Of a stretch of 33,800 bases of DNA, positions 1 to 8,243 are shown piece by piece. Under the pieces are notes generated by a model. That model was given only the letters and a program-made list of their open reading frames with translations, was not told the DNA's origin and did no database searches. Source of the DNA: Blautia sp. AF19-10LB. Its GTDB lineage: Bacteria > Bacillota > Clostridia > Lachnospirales > Lachnospiraceae. Location of the stretch: contig NZ_QTWS01000036.1 of NCBI RefSeq assembly GCF_003461245.1, positions 417-34,216 on the forward strand, in the 5' to 3' direction. Numbering within the stretch: the stretch's first letter is position 1; each line of letters starts with the position of its first letter. Made by a program: the position numbers and the translations under genes.

Positions 1-34
1 AGCTGCCATTCCATGTATTCATGAAAGGCAGCTC
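1..34 (-). terminator. possible terminator hairpin at the window edge
   Basis: AGCTGCC at 1-7 is the inverse of GGCAGCT at 28-34, giving a 7-bp stem just downstream of the BIG_2 relic on the minus strand. Any T-rich tail lies outside the window, so this is only a candidate. Confidence 0.35.
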
Positions 35-49
35 CTGCTTAAATCATTT

Positions 50-355
50 TTATTTAACAACTACTTTTACTTTTTTGCAACTATTTCCAGATTTCACTGT
101 GATATAGGCTGTTCCCTTTTTCTTTCCAGTGATCACACCACTGGAACTTACCGTTGCTATCTTCTTATTTGAAGAACTGTAGGTAACTTTCTCCTGGGAA
201 GTGATCGGGCTGATGACCGGTTTCAGCGTAAGTTTTTTATTTCTTGCAACGGTCACGCTTGATTTCATTCCGGTGATCTTTGTTGTTCTTACCGTTGTTT
301 TCTGCACAGTAACGGAAATGACCTGTTTCTTGCCGCTGGCAAGTGTAATGGTCAC
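50..355 (-). pseudogene. C-terminal remnant of a BIG_2 (bacterial Ig-like group 2) surface protein
   Basis: The 101-residue product is rich in Lys, Thr, Ser and Val. It shows the BIG_2 pattern: K-L-T-L-K-P near residue 43, a V-T-Y-S-S-S-N-K-K-I-A-T-V core near 59-71, then G-V-I-T-G-K-K-K-G-T-A-Y-I-T-V at about 73-87. Proteins of this family are secreted adhesins or cell-wall proteins, usually with several such domains after a signal peptide. Here there is no signal peptide, no ATG and no convincing ribosome binding site. The only start is a GTG at 355, and the frame stays open upstream to a stop at 416-418 without further domain sequence. I therefore read it as the tail of a longer gene whose 5' part was lost when the neighbouring ABC/two-component segment arrived. 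A very short intact gene is the less likely alternative. Confidence 0.6.
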
Positions 356-376
356 TTTGATTATTATTTGAATTCC

Positions 377-406
377 AGCCCTCAGCCTTTTTATTGACAG
401 AGGGCT
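377..406 (-). terminator. weak hairpin after the ABC permease
   Basis: AGCCCTC at 377-383 pairs with GAGGGCT at 400-406 across a 16-nt loop, 17 nt after the permease stop. No clear T-run follows in the minus direction, so termination is only inferred from position. Confidence 0.35.
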
Positions 407-422
407 AATTTTGGCTTAACAA

Positions 423-3068
423 TTATTGAGCATCCCTTAACTGATCTACAATGCTGCATTTTGCTACGTTATCATACATCATGCAAGGAATCAGCCACCC
501 AAGCAGAAGAAATACCGGAATTGTCAGCAGGACAGGCAGAACGGTGAAACGATACTCAAAGAACCAGAACATACTGCCCAGCATTTTCCCCGCAAGAGGT
601 CCCACCGCCAGTGAAAGCACAAAGGCCACCGATACGGAAGACATTGCGTAAAACAACCCCTCGTAGATCAGCATGGTTTTGAGCTGTCGGGGCGTCATTC
701 CTACAGCCTGAAGCACCGCAAATTCCCGGCGGCGGGAAAGAATACCGGTCATCATGGCGTTGAAGAAATTTAAGAGTCCCACCAGCCCAATGATAGCACA
801 GAGGATACCACCGATCAGAAGGAACATCTGCCGGAACTGAGCAAACTCAGAGCGAACCGTGGCTTTGCTTTCATACATCAAGGGCGAAAACTCACCGGCC
901 GTGAGCTTTGACAGATATTGCTCTGCTTCGGCCTCGTCAGCTTCGTCCGCTGTGTCGAACAGGTAGAGCATCGGAACGACTGCACCACCGCTGTCCCTCT
1001 GTGCGGTGTCCACAGGCAAAACTGCGTTATATCCAATACCACCATAACGATAACCCATGGAGTTCGGAAGTTCTACCAAGGCGCAGACCGTGTACTCTAC
1101 ATCTCTGGCCCCATACAATTTTGCCTGAAGGTACTCCTCCGGTGTGTCTTCGTTGCACAGTTCCCCGGTGCGACTGTCGATATATTTCACATCATCCGCA
1201 TAGGTAGCCGTGATCGTGTCTCCCACCTTGGGGTAGTATTCAGGATTGGGCAGATTGCCGTAATCATCCAAAGAAACCGCAATGGCAATGGCGTTATTGT
1301 CCGGCTCCAGCATAGGAGAAATATCTCCGTTGAACACTTGCAGCTTGTCAAACAGACTGTTATCCAGAGCCTCGATTCTGGTATCTCCCATCACCATATT
1401 GCCCCGGTGCTCCATGCGGCTCATATGGCTGTCCAACTGCTCGGCACTTTCGTACCTTGCATAGTCTTGCCGCAGAGCATCCTCCGTCATCCACAGGTAT
1501 GCGGTTTTTCGCACAGCATATCCCGTGCCGGAAAGACTGGCCTTTGTGTTTGCTGCGATCTCCTCGATCTGTTCTGGCGTGATGAATTCATCTGCCGGGT
1601 TGAAACGGAAATAGTCGGGAGTGCTGACGATAAAATCGGCGCAGGTCATGGAGGATACATACTTCTCCATGCTGAAGCCTCCCACAAAGGCACACAGCGC
1701 ATTGAACAGTGTCACCGACAGTGCCAGAGACACCACCACCAGCACCGTCTTTTTCTTGTTTCGTCCCAGATTGGCAAAGGCCATCTGATGGAGCTTGGCT
1801 CCCCGGGTGCTGCGCTGTTTTTTCTTAGTCTGTATCGCATCCGTATATTTGGTAGCCTCTACCGGAGAGACCCTGGCTGCCATTTTTCCGGGCTTGGAAC
1901 AGGACAAAAGCACCGTCAACAGGGCAAACAGCATGGAACCAAGGAAGATCACAGGCGAAGTGCTGATGGTGGTGATGCCTGCATCCAACTGGGTGGAGCG
2001 CAAGACAACAGGTACCAGAACAGCGCCGATGCCGTAGCCCAGCAACAGTCCTGCCGGAATGCCGATCAGACAAAGCAGAAGTGCCTGCTGGCGAATGATA
2101 CGTTTGAGCTGCCGGGGCGTTGTACCAATGGTTTTCAGAAGTCCGTAAAACCGGATATCCCCTGCAACAGAGATCTGAAAAATGTTATAGATGATAAGAT
2201 ACCCCGTGAAAATCACCAGCAGCAAAAAAGCTGCTATGGCGATCATCAGCTCTGGATCGAGCTGTGACTCCAGCTGGGATGAGGTATATCCCCAGTTGAC
2301 GCCGATCCGGACGCTGTTGGGATCGGTATAGCTGTCCCATGTGTAGCCAAGATCGGTATCCACCTGCTCCATCTGCCCTTGAATATTTGTGCTGGAGGCC
2401 AGCATGACATTCAAATCGGTGCGGAAAGGCTGTAACCCTGTTTTCACTGCCTGCGCTTCGATGTCATCTGCGTAATCACGGCTGATGTTGATGTAGTGAA
2501 CAGGCATTAGTTCATCATATTCCCAATAGCCCACCAGCGTAAAGGTATCTGTTACAGTAAAGGCGGTTTGATCCTTGTCCGTGATGGAATAGGAAACCGT
2601 GACCTCGGCGCCCAGCTCCGGCGTTACGCCAAGCAGCTGCAACGCTGCCGTATCCATGGCTACTTCTTTGCCGCTTTCGGGCATCCGCCCGGTAGTAGGG
2701 GTGGCATAGCTCCATTTGGTGCAGTTGGCATCCATGTAGCTGATCTCTGCAGGCGTTTTGGAAAAGACACCATCCACAGTGATGCCGATCACCTTCCGTG
2801 CCCCCGCAGCCTTCACCTTTGGATGAGCAGCGATACGTTCCGCCTGCTCGGGGGAAACATCTTTAAAGGTACCGTGTGCATAGCCACCTACCTGCCGAAA
2901 CTGGTAGGTTTCATAACTGGCGTTCAACGACAAGACAATGGTGAACATGGACGTAAATAGCATCGTTGTCAGCGCAATGGCAAAAATGGCGATCAGATTG
3001 CGGCGGCGGTTCGCATAAAGGGATTTTAAGCTGAGCTTTCGAATACATTTTTGATTTCTTACCTTCAT
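423..3068 (-). CDS. FtsX-type ABC transporter permease, MacB-like, 881 aa (host-side system 1)
   Basis: Large membrane component of an ABC exporter, partner of the ATPase ending 13 nt upstream. The topology is two FtsX modules. An N-terminal helix near residues 22-47 is followed by a roughly 220-residue extracytoplasmic domain and three helices (about 270-300, 325-355, 370-392). A fifth helix near 440-465 is followed by a second outside domain and three C-terminal helices. Each helix triplet carries the family phrase on bacterial inner-membrane permeases (L-K-T-I-G-T-T-P-R-Q-L-K and L-Q-A-V-G-M-T-P-R-Q-L-K). Such permeases next to a two-component system usually export or remove antimicrobial peptides, though the substrate cannot be read here. 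The frame opens at 3107, but the ATG at 3068 is preferred because AGGAGG lies 8 nt upstream. This is the last gene of the cluster. Confidence 0.9.
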   Translation of the reverse strand: MKVRNQKCIRKLSLKSLYANRRRNLIAIFAIALTTMLFTSMFTIVLSLNASYETYQFRQVGGYAHGTFKDVSPEQAERIAAHPKVKAAGARKVIGITVDGVFSKTPAEISYMDANCTKWSYATPTTGRMPESGKEVAMDTAALQLLGVTPELGAEVTVSYSITDKDQTAFTVTDTFTLVGYWEYDELMPVHYINISRDYADDIEAQAVKTGLQPFRTDLNVMLASSTNIQGQMEQVDTDLGYTWDSYTDPNSVRIGVNWGYTSSQLESQLDPELMIAIAAFLLLVIFTGYLIIYNIFQISVAGDIRFYGLLKTIGTTPRQLKRIIRQQALLLCLIGIPAGLLLGYGIGAVLVPVVLRSTQLDAGITTISTSPVIFLGSMLFALLTVLLSCSKPGKMAARVSPVEATKYTDAIQTKKKQRSTRGAKLHQMAFANLGRNKKKTVLVVVSLALSVTLFNALCAFVGGFSMEKYVSSMTCADFIVSTPDYFRFNPADEFITPEQIEEIAANTKASLSGTGYAVRKTAYLWMTEDALRQDYARYESAEQLDSHMSRMEHRGNMVMGDTRIEALDNSLFDKLQVFNGDISPMLEPDNNAIAIAVSLDDYGNLPNPEYYPKVGDTITATYADDVKYIDSRTGELCNEDTPEEYLQAKLYGARDVEYTVCALVELPNSMGYRYGGIGYNAVLPVDTAQRDSGGAVVPMLYLFDTADEADEAEAEQYLSKLTAGEFSPLMYESKATVRSEFAQFRQMFLLIGGILCAIIGLVGLLNFFNAMMTGILSRRREFAVLQAVGMTPRQLKTMLIYEGLFYAMSSVSVAFVLSLAVGPLAGKMLGSMFWFFEYRFTVLPVLLTIPVFLLLGWLIPCMMYDNVAKCSIVDQLRDAQ

Positions 3069-3081
3069 CACGGTCACCTCC

Positions 3082-3753
3082 TCATCGCCCCGTGACAATG
3101 CGGCCATCTTCTATGCGGATGATCCGGTCAGATAGTTGGGCAATCTCTTCGTTGTGGGTGATCATCACGATGGTCTGGGCAAATTTTTGACTGCTCACCT
3201 TCAGCAGACTCAAAACATCCTGACTGGTCTTGCTGTCCAGATTACCTGTCGGTTCATCTGCCAGAATGATAGCGGGTGCTGCCGCCAGCGCACGGGCAAT
3301 GGCTACTCGCTGCTGTTGACCGCCTGAGAGCTGATTGGGCAGGGCATCCAGACGGTCGCTCAGTCCAAGCGTCTGCATGATCTGCTGCACAAAAGCCTTG
3401 TTTACCTTTCCGCCATCCAGTTCAGTGGGTAGAATGATATTTTCATATACATTCAGCACCGGAACAAGATTGTAGCTCTGAAATACAAAGCCGATTTTCC
3501 TGCGGCGGAAGATGGTCAGCGCCTCCTCCTTCAGGGAGAAAATATCCTGTCCATCCACCATGACCGTGCCGTTTGTAGGGCGATCCAGCCCGCCCAGCAT
3601 GTGCAGCAGCGTGGATTTGCCGGAGCCGGATGTGCCGACAATTGCAACAAATTCGCCCTTCTTCACACTTAAATCAACTCCATCCAACGCATGAACGGTG
3701 TTATTGCCGGAGCCATAAATCTTTTTCAGGTTTTTTGCCTGTAAAACTTCCAT
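3082..3753 (-). CDS. ABC transporter ATP-binding protein, MacB/LolD type, 223 aa (system 1)
   Basis: Cytoplasmic ATPase energising the permease that follows. Visible motifs are Walker A G-T-S-G-S-G-K-S at 40-47, the Q-loop in F-V-F-Q-S-Y-N-L-V-P, signature L-S-G-G-Q-Q-Q-R, Walker B I-I-L-A-D-E-P-T-G-N-L-D and the switch His in M-I-T-H-N. Length fits the LolD/MacB-type ATPases. The ATG at 3753 follows GGAGG by 9 nt. An upstream in-frame start at 3840 would run back through the terminator hairpin and is rejected. It resembles the cargo ATPase at 17328-17993 along its whole length (HALDGV, G-T-S-G-S-G-K-S-T-L-L-H-M, L-N-V-Y-E-N-I, G-N-L-D-S-K-T-S), so the two systems are paralogous rather than duplicates. 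Confidence 0.95.
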   Translation of the reverse strand: MEVLQAKNLKKIYGSGNNTVHALDGVDLSVKKGEFVAIVGTSGSGKSTLLHMLGGLDRPTNGTVMVDGQDIFSLKEEALTIFRRRKIGFVFQSYNLVPVLNVYENIILPTELDGGKVNKAFVQQIMQTLGLSDRLDALPNQLSGGQQQRVAIARALAAAPAIILADEPTGNLDSKTSQDVLSLLKVSSQKFAQTIVMITHNEEIAQLSDRIIRIEDGRIVTGR

Positions 3754-3770
3754 AAATGAGTACCTCCATG

Positions 3771-3819
3771 AAAAAATCTGTATGTATGAAAGGAAACGAT
3801 CCTTTGATACATACAGATT
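3771..3819 (-). terminator. strong intrinsic terminator between kinase 1 and ATPase 1
   Basis: Outer arms AATCTGTATGTAT (3775-3787) and ATACATACAGATT (3807-3819) form a 13-bp stem. Inner AAAGG/CCTTT (3789-3793/3801-3805) extends it. In the minus direction it ends in a run of T. It would stop or attenuate read-through from the kinase into the ABC genes. Confidence 0.75.
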
Positions 3820-3849
3820 ATCGCATAAGATTCTTTCCACATTCTTTCC
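3817..3849 (-). promoter_or_regulatory. probable response-regulator-activated promoter of the ABC genes (tandem operator)
   Basis: On the minus strand GGAAAGAAT occurs twice (3841-3849 and 3830-3838) with an 11-bp period, one helical turn. It is followed by TGCGATAAT, an extended -10 at 3817-3822. There is no consensus -35; the second repeat occupies that place. Tandem half-sites in direct orientation are typical of OmpR/PhoB-family activators, so I infer the regulator at 4781-5458 binds here. The -10 overlaps the first arm of the terminator hairpin, so transcripts from this promoter would miss the full hairpin. Confidence 0.5.
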
Positions 3850-3866
3850 GGCGGAAAATGAAATCT

Positions 3867-3887
3867 AACAATTTTGATAGAATTGTT
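3867..3887. repeat. 7-bp inverted repeat AACAATT-N7-AATTGTT at the kinase 3' end
   Basis: A perfect palindrome with a 7-nt spacer ending 2 nt from the kinase stop codon and about 18 bp upstream of the tandem operator. It could be an additional protein site or a small hairpin; the sequence alone does not decide. Confidence 0.4.
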
Positions 3888-3888
3888 G

Positions 3889-4788
3889 TTATTTCGGCAG
3901 AAACATGGAAAACGTACTTCCTTTTTCCGGAACGGAAGCAACCTTGATATAACCACCCTCGCCGGATATGATCTGTCGGGCAAGGTATAAGCCAATGCCG
4001 ACCCCTTCCTGCTCCCGAACTGACTTTGAACGATAAAAGCGGGCAAAGATCTTTGCTTGCTCACTTTCCGAAATGCCTGTGCCAGTATCCGATATATCAA
4101 TCCTTGCAAACATTTCATAGCTTACAGCAGAAATAGTAATGGTGCCATGTTCTGTATATTTGATGGCATTGTCTACGATATTAGCCAGCGCTTCCGCTGT
4201 CCATTTGAAGTCGAATATAGCAAAAGCATCGGTATCCTGCAGTTGCAAAGACAATCCTTTTTCAGAAACCTTGGCGGCATATTGTTCTACTACGCTTTCA
4301 AGCAGCGGCTGTAGCGCTGCTTGCTGAGGAGCGAGTGAAATGATCCCGTTTTCCAATCTGGAAAGCTTTACGAGAGAATCGATCAAAAATCGCAGCTTTT
4401 CCGATTGTTTATACAGCGCCTCCACATTTGCATTCGCCGATGCAGGCAGAGTTTCCTCCATCAAAAGCTCGCTGTATAACAGCAGATTTGCAATTGGTGT
4501 TTTTGTCTGGTGGGAGATGTCCGCAATCAAGGTTTTGATTTTGTCTTTTTCCTGTGCTATATTTTGAGAAGATGCTTCTGCGGCAGAAAGATAGTGTGCA
4601 AACTTTGTTTCCAAAGCAGACAGCTGGCTTTCATCAAAAGTTGTTTCAGAAAAGGATCCGGTCATGGCGGCGTCCAGCATCCTTTCGATTTCTTCCATCG
4701 TTTTTATGACCTTTCTCCGCTCCCATAATACAACAGCTGCTGCCGCCAGAAAACACAGCAGTATGATCACAATGCCGGTTTTATTCAT
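3889..4788 (-). CDS. sensor histidine kinase, 299 aa (system 1)
   Basis: Membrane kinase that would phosphorylate the response regulator encoded just upstream. One transmembrane helix is seen at residues 5-22, with almost no extracytoplasmic part, so it is unlikely to sense a ligand outside by itself. The phospho-acceptor is H93 in D-I-S-H-Q-T-K-T-P. The ATPase domain has N-I-V-D-N-A-I-K-Y-T (N box), D-T-G-T-G-I (G1) and G-V-G-I-G-L-Y-L-A (G2). Its ATG overlaps the last 8 nt of the regulator gene, so the two are translationally coupled. Kinases paired with FtsX-type exporters often sense through the transporter itself; this is inferred from family knowledge. The cargo kinase shares the catalytic motifs but has two helices. 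Confidence 0.9.
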   Translation of the reverse strand: MNKTGIVIILLCFLAAAAVVLWERRKVIKTMEEIERMLDAAMTGSFSETTFDESQLSALETKFAHYLSAAEASSQNIAQEKDKIKTLIADISHQTKTPIANLLLYSELLMEETLPASANANVEALYKQSEKLRFLIDSLVKLSRLENGIISLAPQQAALQPLLESVVEQYAAKVSEKGLSLQLQDTDAFAIFDFKWTAEALANIVDNAIKYTEHGTITISAVSYEMFARIDISDTGTGISESEQAKIFARFYRSKSVREQEGVGIGLYLARQIISGEGGYIKVASVPEKGSTFSMFLPK

Positions 4789-5458
4789 CTTTTATCACCC
4801 AGCTATAACCAATTCCATAGATGGTTTTAATGTATTTCTGTGCACCTAGCTTATCCCTCAGACGCTTGATCGTAACAGACAAAGCATTTTCATCCACATA
4901 TTCTGCGCCATCTGTCCAGATCCGGTCTACAAGGTCTCCACGGGTCATGGTTCGACCACGATTTTCAACAAGCAGACGCAGTAATTTTTGTTCTGTTTTA
5001 CTCAATTCCACTTTTGAATCTCCCACATAAAAGGTCATAGCCTCAAAGTCAAAGCGAAATAGATCAATATGGATCGACGCATTTTTATGGTTTGACGCTT
5101 GCTTTCGCAGTTGGGTATTCACCCTTGCCCGCAAAACCGAAAGAGAAAAGGGCTTGGTAATGTAATCATCAGCGCCCCTCTCCAGTCCGTCTACGATGTC
5201 CAGATCGGTATCATTGGCAGTCAGCAGAATAACAGGAACTCCGGGCATGTTTTCCTTGACCTCCCGGAGCAGCTCAAGCCCACTGCCATCCGGCAGATTG
5301 ATATCCAACAGGATCAGGGATACACCGCCGCAAAGCAGCTGTTCCTTCGCCGTTTTCAGGTCTTGGCAGGAAATGATCTTCCGATCATCTACTTTCAGTG
5401 CTTTGCATAAACCTTGATTCAAACCAATATCATCTTCAACAATCAATAATTGCTCCAT
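4781..5458 (-). CDS. OmpR-family response regulator, 225 aa (system 1)
   Basis: Transcription factor with an N-terminal receiver and a C-terminal winged helix. The acidic pair is E8/D9-D10, the phospho-acceptor is D52 in L-L-D-I-N-L-P-D, and the conserved Lys sits in Y-I-T-K-P-F. The DNA-binding half shows L-S-K-T-E-Q-K-L-L-R-L-L, R-G-D-L-V-D-R-I-W and the C-terminal Y-I-K-T-I-Y-G-I-G-Y-S-W hairpin. The ATG at 5458 has GGAG 8 nt upstream; the open frame extends to a TTG at 5482 without a better site. First gene of the cluster, about 150 nt downstream of a strong promoter. The likely target is the tandem GGAAAGAAT operator at 3830-3849. Confidence 0.93.
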   Translation of the reverse strand: MEQLLIVEDDIGLNQGLCKALKVDDRKIISCQDLKTAKEQLLCGGVSLILLDINLPDGSGLELLREVKENMPGVPVILLTANDTDLDIVDGLERGADDYITKPFSLSVLRARVNTQLRKQASNHKNASIHIDLFRFDFEAMTFYVGDSKVELSKTEQKLLRLLVENRGRTMTRGDLVDRIWTDGAEYVDENALSVTIKRLRDKLGAQKYIKTIYGIGYSWVIKDE

Positions 5459-5513
5459 ATATCTCACTCCCTCGTTCCTCAAAGGTATTCGGCAAAGTTA
5501 ATAACAAGACACA

Positions 5514-5553
5514 AAAATAACCGCCCCAGCCTCGCAAACTGAACGGTTATTTT
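5514..5553 (-). terminator. hairpin in the leader of the system 1 operon (possible attenuator)
   Basis: AAAATAACCG (5514-5523) and CGGTTATTTT (5544-5553) form a 10-bp stem with a 20-nt loop, followed in the minus direction by TTTTTGTGTC. It lies between the promoter at 5610-5638 and the regulator start, so it could terminate part of the transcripts. A second small hairpin (GCTGCC-GATA-GGCGGT on the minus strand, 77-92 of the 5500s) precedes it. Confidence 0.55.
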
Positions 5554-5609
5554 CAATCAATTAAGTATGTGGACTAACCGCCTATCGGCAGCACACTTTT
5601 TCTATAATC

Positions 5610-5638
5610 ATATTAGCACGCATATGTGACAATGTCAA
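5610..5638 (-). promoter_or_regulatory. sigma-A type promoter of the system 1 operon
   Basis: Minus-strand TTGACA (5633-5638) is spaced 17 bp from TAATAT (5610-5615). This is close to consensus and points at the regulator gene. The -35 overlaps the stop codon of the disrupted regulator's C-terminal fragment, so the promoter sits tightly against that gene. Predicted start near 5603 gives a 5' leader of about 145 nt. Confidence 0.75.
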
Positions 5639-6479
5639 AAAATTTCTTCATTCTCTTGGTTATTAATCTCCTTGATCAGCTGTACTGCCTTCTCTGTATC
5701 ATCGGTTTTCACGAATATATCCACGCCATATATTCCAAATCCGGGTGCCCCATGCATTGCAACATTCGCACCTGCTTCCTGGGAAAAAGCTTCTATTTCA
5801 CTTTGCTTTAACATTTCTACGAGCTGTTCTGTCTCTACTATATTCTGTGCATTATAAATCTTTGTCCATTCTGTCTTAGATTGGGAAGTTTCTTTTCTCT
5901 CCTGAACATTTGGTGAATTCTGATTTCTTTTTCGATTAATAAATGCTAAGGTCCTAAGAATAATAAATGACACAATAGTAATACCTATCAGAAATCCCAA
6001 TGCCAATCGTGTTATCTGTGTTTCTGTAGCTCCCATTCTAAATAAACATATACCATAGATGACTGTAAAAATTCCTGCACATATTACACTGGTGAGAAAA
6101 TTCCGCCATGTAGCAGCACTTTTTGGCAGGCATTTATCCCATATTCCATTATACACCATAATAGCTACATATAGGATTCCTCCTACTAAGACAGTTACTA
6201 TCTCTCCCAAAACCAAACGAGTATCCACCATTAATAGCATCTGAATAATAATCGCTAACACACCAATCACAAACATTGATGCAAATGCAAGATTTCCAGC
6301 CTTTAATGCTTTTTGTTTCACCCATCCTTCATACACCACAACTTTGTCCAGTGTTTCTTTCATCTCTTTATTCATAGTCTGGCTCCTTTCTCCATCCAGG
6401 AGCTCTCTCATCTCAACATCGTAATATTCAGCAAGTTGAACAAGTACACTGAGATCTGGCATATTTATTCCCGTTTCCC
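5635..6479 (-). pseudogene. C-terminal part of an XRE-type membrane regulator (HTH-4TM-DUF2007), split by the element
   Basis: From an internal ATG at 6462 the 275-residue product starts with M-P-D-L-S-V-L-V-Q-L-A-E-Y-Y-D-V, the segment that normally follows the W-E-T-G of an XRE HTH. The reading frame continues upstream through G-I-N to the GTTTCCC junction, then meets a TAA within the element. Residues about 55-78, 85-108, 125-147 and 155-178 are hydrophobic, giving four helices. The C-terminus (about 205-270, with I-Y-N-A-Q-N-I-V-E-T-E-Q and a D-I-F-V strand) resembles DUF2007, a small putative signal-transducing fold. The missing HTH is encoded at 20100-20237. The fragment may still be translated from the internal ATG, giving a membrane protein unable to bind DNA. 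Confidence 0.85.
6473..6479. repeat. left junction repeat GTTTCCC (attL core)
   Basis: The 7 bases GTTTCCC recur at 20119-20125. Host coding sequence lies to the left of this copy and to the right of the other one. The crossover of the serine recombinase must fall within these 7 bp. Confidence 0.8.
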
Positions 6480-6513
6480 TTAATTAAAGATATTGTTGGG
6501 TAAAAAAGAAAGG

Positions 6514-8136
6514 TCAGTCGATTTTGCCGATGAAGCGGTAGTAGATTTCTACTTCCTGCTCACGGCTTCCATCCTCGCCCTTGACAGCTTCGTGGACGGT
6601 TATTTTTTCAATTAGAGTGTTCAGAAGTTCGGCGGTCAGCTCCACAGGGTTGACATACTGTTTCATTAGGGCAATCCACTTTTCAGCATCCGCTGCGGTC
6701 TGTACGGCGGCTTCCATCATTTCGTGAAGCTGTCTTATTTTTGTTTCAAGCTCCTTTTGCTCGTTCTGGTACTTCTCGGACAGCATATTGAAGTTATACT
6801 CGGTTATGCGTCCGGCAGACCAGTCCTCATACATTTTAGCAAACAGCCCGTCAACCTCGGCTTTACGCTTCTCTGCCTTTTTCAGCTCCGCAGCCTGCTT
6901 TTTCTTCGCAGAGTTCCTTTCCCTGTCGCTGACATTGAGCAGCCGTTTCAGCAGCTTGTCCTCATCTTTCTGTGCCAGCATAGACCAGTATTGCAGTCTT
7001 GCAAGCACATAGGCATACAGTACATCATAGCGGATATAGTGCATGGAACACTGGCGTAATCCCTGTCCGTTCTTGCTGCAATGGTAGTACCCGTATGGGT
7101 TTTTGTTCTGCTTGTTTTCCCCATAGGCTAAAGACCATCCGCAGTCTGCACATTTTATCAATCCTGCGAAAATCTGTGTCGTACCGTTTCTGCGTTTCCT
7201 GCGTCTGCTTGCAATCAGCTCTTGAACTTTTTGGAACACTTCTTCGGAAATGATGGCTTCGTGGGTATTTTCCACACGATACCATTCTTCCTGCGGCTTC
7301 CGCACCTTTTTCTTGTTCTTGAATGAAATGTTGCTCTGCTTGTTGTGAACGCTGTGACCGATGTAGGTTTCCTCTTTCAAAATGCTCTTGACCTGTGCAA
7401 TCGTCCACGCATAGGCTTTTTCTGCGGGCGCACCGGCGTAGATATTGGCGAAAGTCCCGTATCTTTCATAGTTCAGCCAGCCGGGGGTAGGTACTTTTTC
7501 CTCCACCAGAATCCGTGTAATGCTGGCGGCTCCACGCCCGTGTACAGCAAGGTCAAAAATCTTCTCTACAATCCAGCGTGTTTCCGGGTCGATCAGAAGA
7601 TGACCTTTTTTGTCCGGGTCTTTTACATAGCCCAGCGGTGCATAGGCTCCATAGTGTGCGCCATTGGCAAATCTTGTGTGCATGGCAGCCTTGACCTTTT
7701 TGCTGGTCTGTCGGGCGTGCATTTCATTCAGGATGTTTAAGAACGGTGCAAGCTCGCTTTCTCCGTTGATGGTGTCCACATTGTCATTGATGGCAATGTA
7801 GCGTACTCCCTTGCTGGGGAAATAGATTTCCGTGTACTGACCGGTCAGGATATAGTTTCTTCCCAGACGGGATAAGTCCTTTGTGACAACGCAGTTGATT
7901 TTCCCGTCTTCGATGTCATCAATCATCCTTTGGAAACTTGGACGCTCGAAATTTGTCCCACTCCATCCGTCGTCAATGTACTCGTCTACAACGGTCAGCC
8001 CATGCTCTGCGGCATACTGTCTAAGCATCATGCGCTGGGTCTGGATACTGCCGCTTTCCCCCTGTAATTCATCGTCACGGCTCAATCTCAAATATAGTGC
8101 AGTGTTATAAATCGTTGTATTGTATGGTTGTTTCAC
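6514..8136 (-). CDS. large serine recombinase, TndX/TnpX type, 540 aa
   Basis: Catalyses excision and integration of the element. The N-terminal resolvase domain has the nucleophile S19 in Y-L-R-L-S-R-D-D, then S-I-Q-T-Q-R, D-G-W-S-G-T-N-F-E-R-P and V-T-K-D-L-S-R-L-G-R-N. The middle recombinase domain runs to about 290. A zinc ribbon follows, with Cys pairs in C-A-D-C-G-W-S and Y-H-C-S-K-N-G...C. Next comes a Lys/Glu-rich coiled coil near 390-480. Length and domain order match large serine recombinases of Tn4451/Tn5397-like elements. The start is taken as GTG at 8136, with GGAGG 10 nt upstream; the open frame to 8205 runs through the inverted repeat of the promoter region. It ends 34 bp from the left junction, the usual place for this gene. 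Confidence 0.93.
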   Translation of the reverse strand: MKQPYNTTIYNTALYLRLSRDDELQGESGSIQTQRMMLRQYAAEHGLTVVDEYIDDGWSGTNFERPSFQRMIDDIEDGKINCVVTKDLSRLGRNYILTGQYTEIYFPSKGVRYIAINDNVDTINGESELAPFLNILNEMHARQTSKKVKAAMHTRFANGAHYGAYAPLGYVKDPDKKGHLLIDPETRWIVEKIFDLAVHGRGAASITRILVEEKVPTPGWLNYERYGTFANIYAGAPAEKAYAWTIAQVKSILKEETYIGHSVHNKQSNISFKNKKKVRKPQEEWYRVENTHEAIISEEVFQKVQELIASRRRKRRNGTTQIFAGLIKCADCGWSLAYGENKQNKNPYGYYHCSKNGQGLRQCSMHYIRYDVLYAYVLARLQYWSMLAQKDEDKLLKRLLNVSDRERNSAKKKQAAELKKAEKRKAEVDGLFAKMYEDWSAGRITEYNFNMLSEKYQNEQKELETKIRQLHEMMEAAVQTAADAEKWIALMKQYVNPVELTAELLNTLIEKITVHEAVKGEDGSREQEVEIYYRFIGKID

Positions 8137-8164
8137 GGTTAAAAATCCTCCTTCTAAAAGAAAC

Positions 8165-8214
8165 AACCCACGCTTATACAATACTCGCTGGTACAAGTAT
8201 ATCATAAGCGTGGG
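8165..8214. repeat. 11-bp inverted repeat in the recombinase upstream region
   Basis: CCCACGCTTAT (8167-8177) and ATAAGCGTGGG (8204-8214) are perfect inverted copies 26 nt apart, just upstream of the recombinase ribosome binding site. The left copy extends to 16 bp identical to 20062-20077. Minus-strand TATACT lies between the arms, so a protein bound here could control recombinase transcription. Confidence 0.6.
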
Positions 8215-8243
8215 CTGATTGACAGTCGTTATTCCGTATTTTT

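Noticed and set aside
918..2267. 449-residue open frame on the plus strand
   Set aside because: It is the antisense shadow of the permease, His/Cys/Arg-rich, with no ribosome binding site or domain; the minus-strand permease is certain.
5581..5610. Nine-codon leader peptide M-I-I-E-K-V-C-C-R before the system 1 regulator
   Set aside because: Its ATG lies within the -10 region, upstream of the predicted transcript start, so it would not be translated from that promoter.
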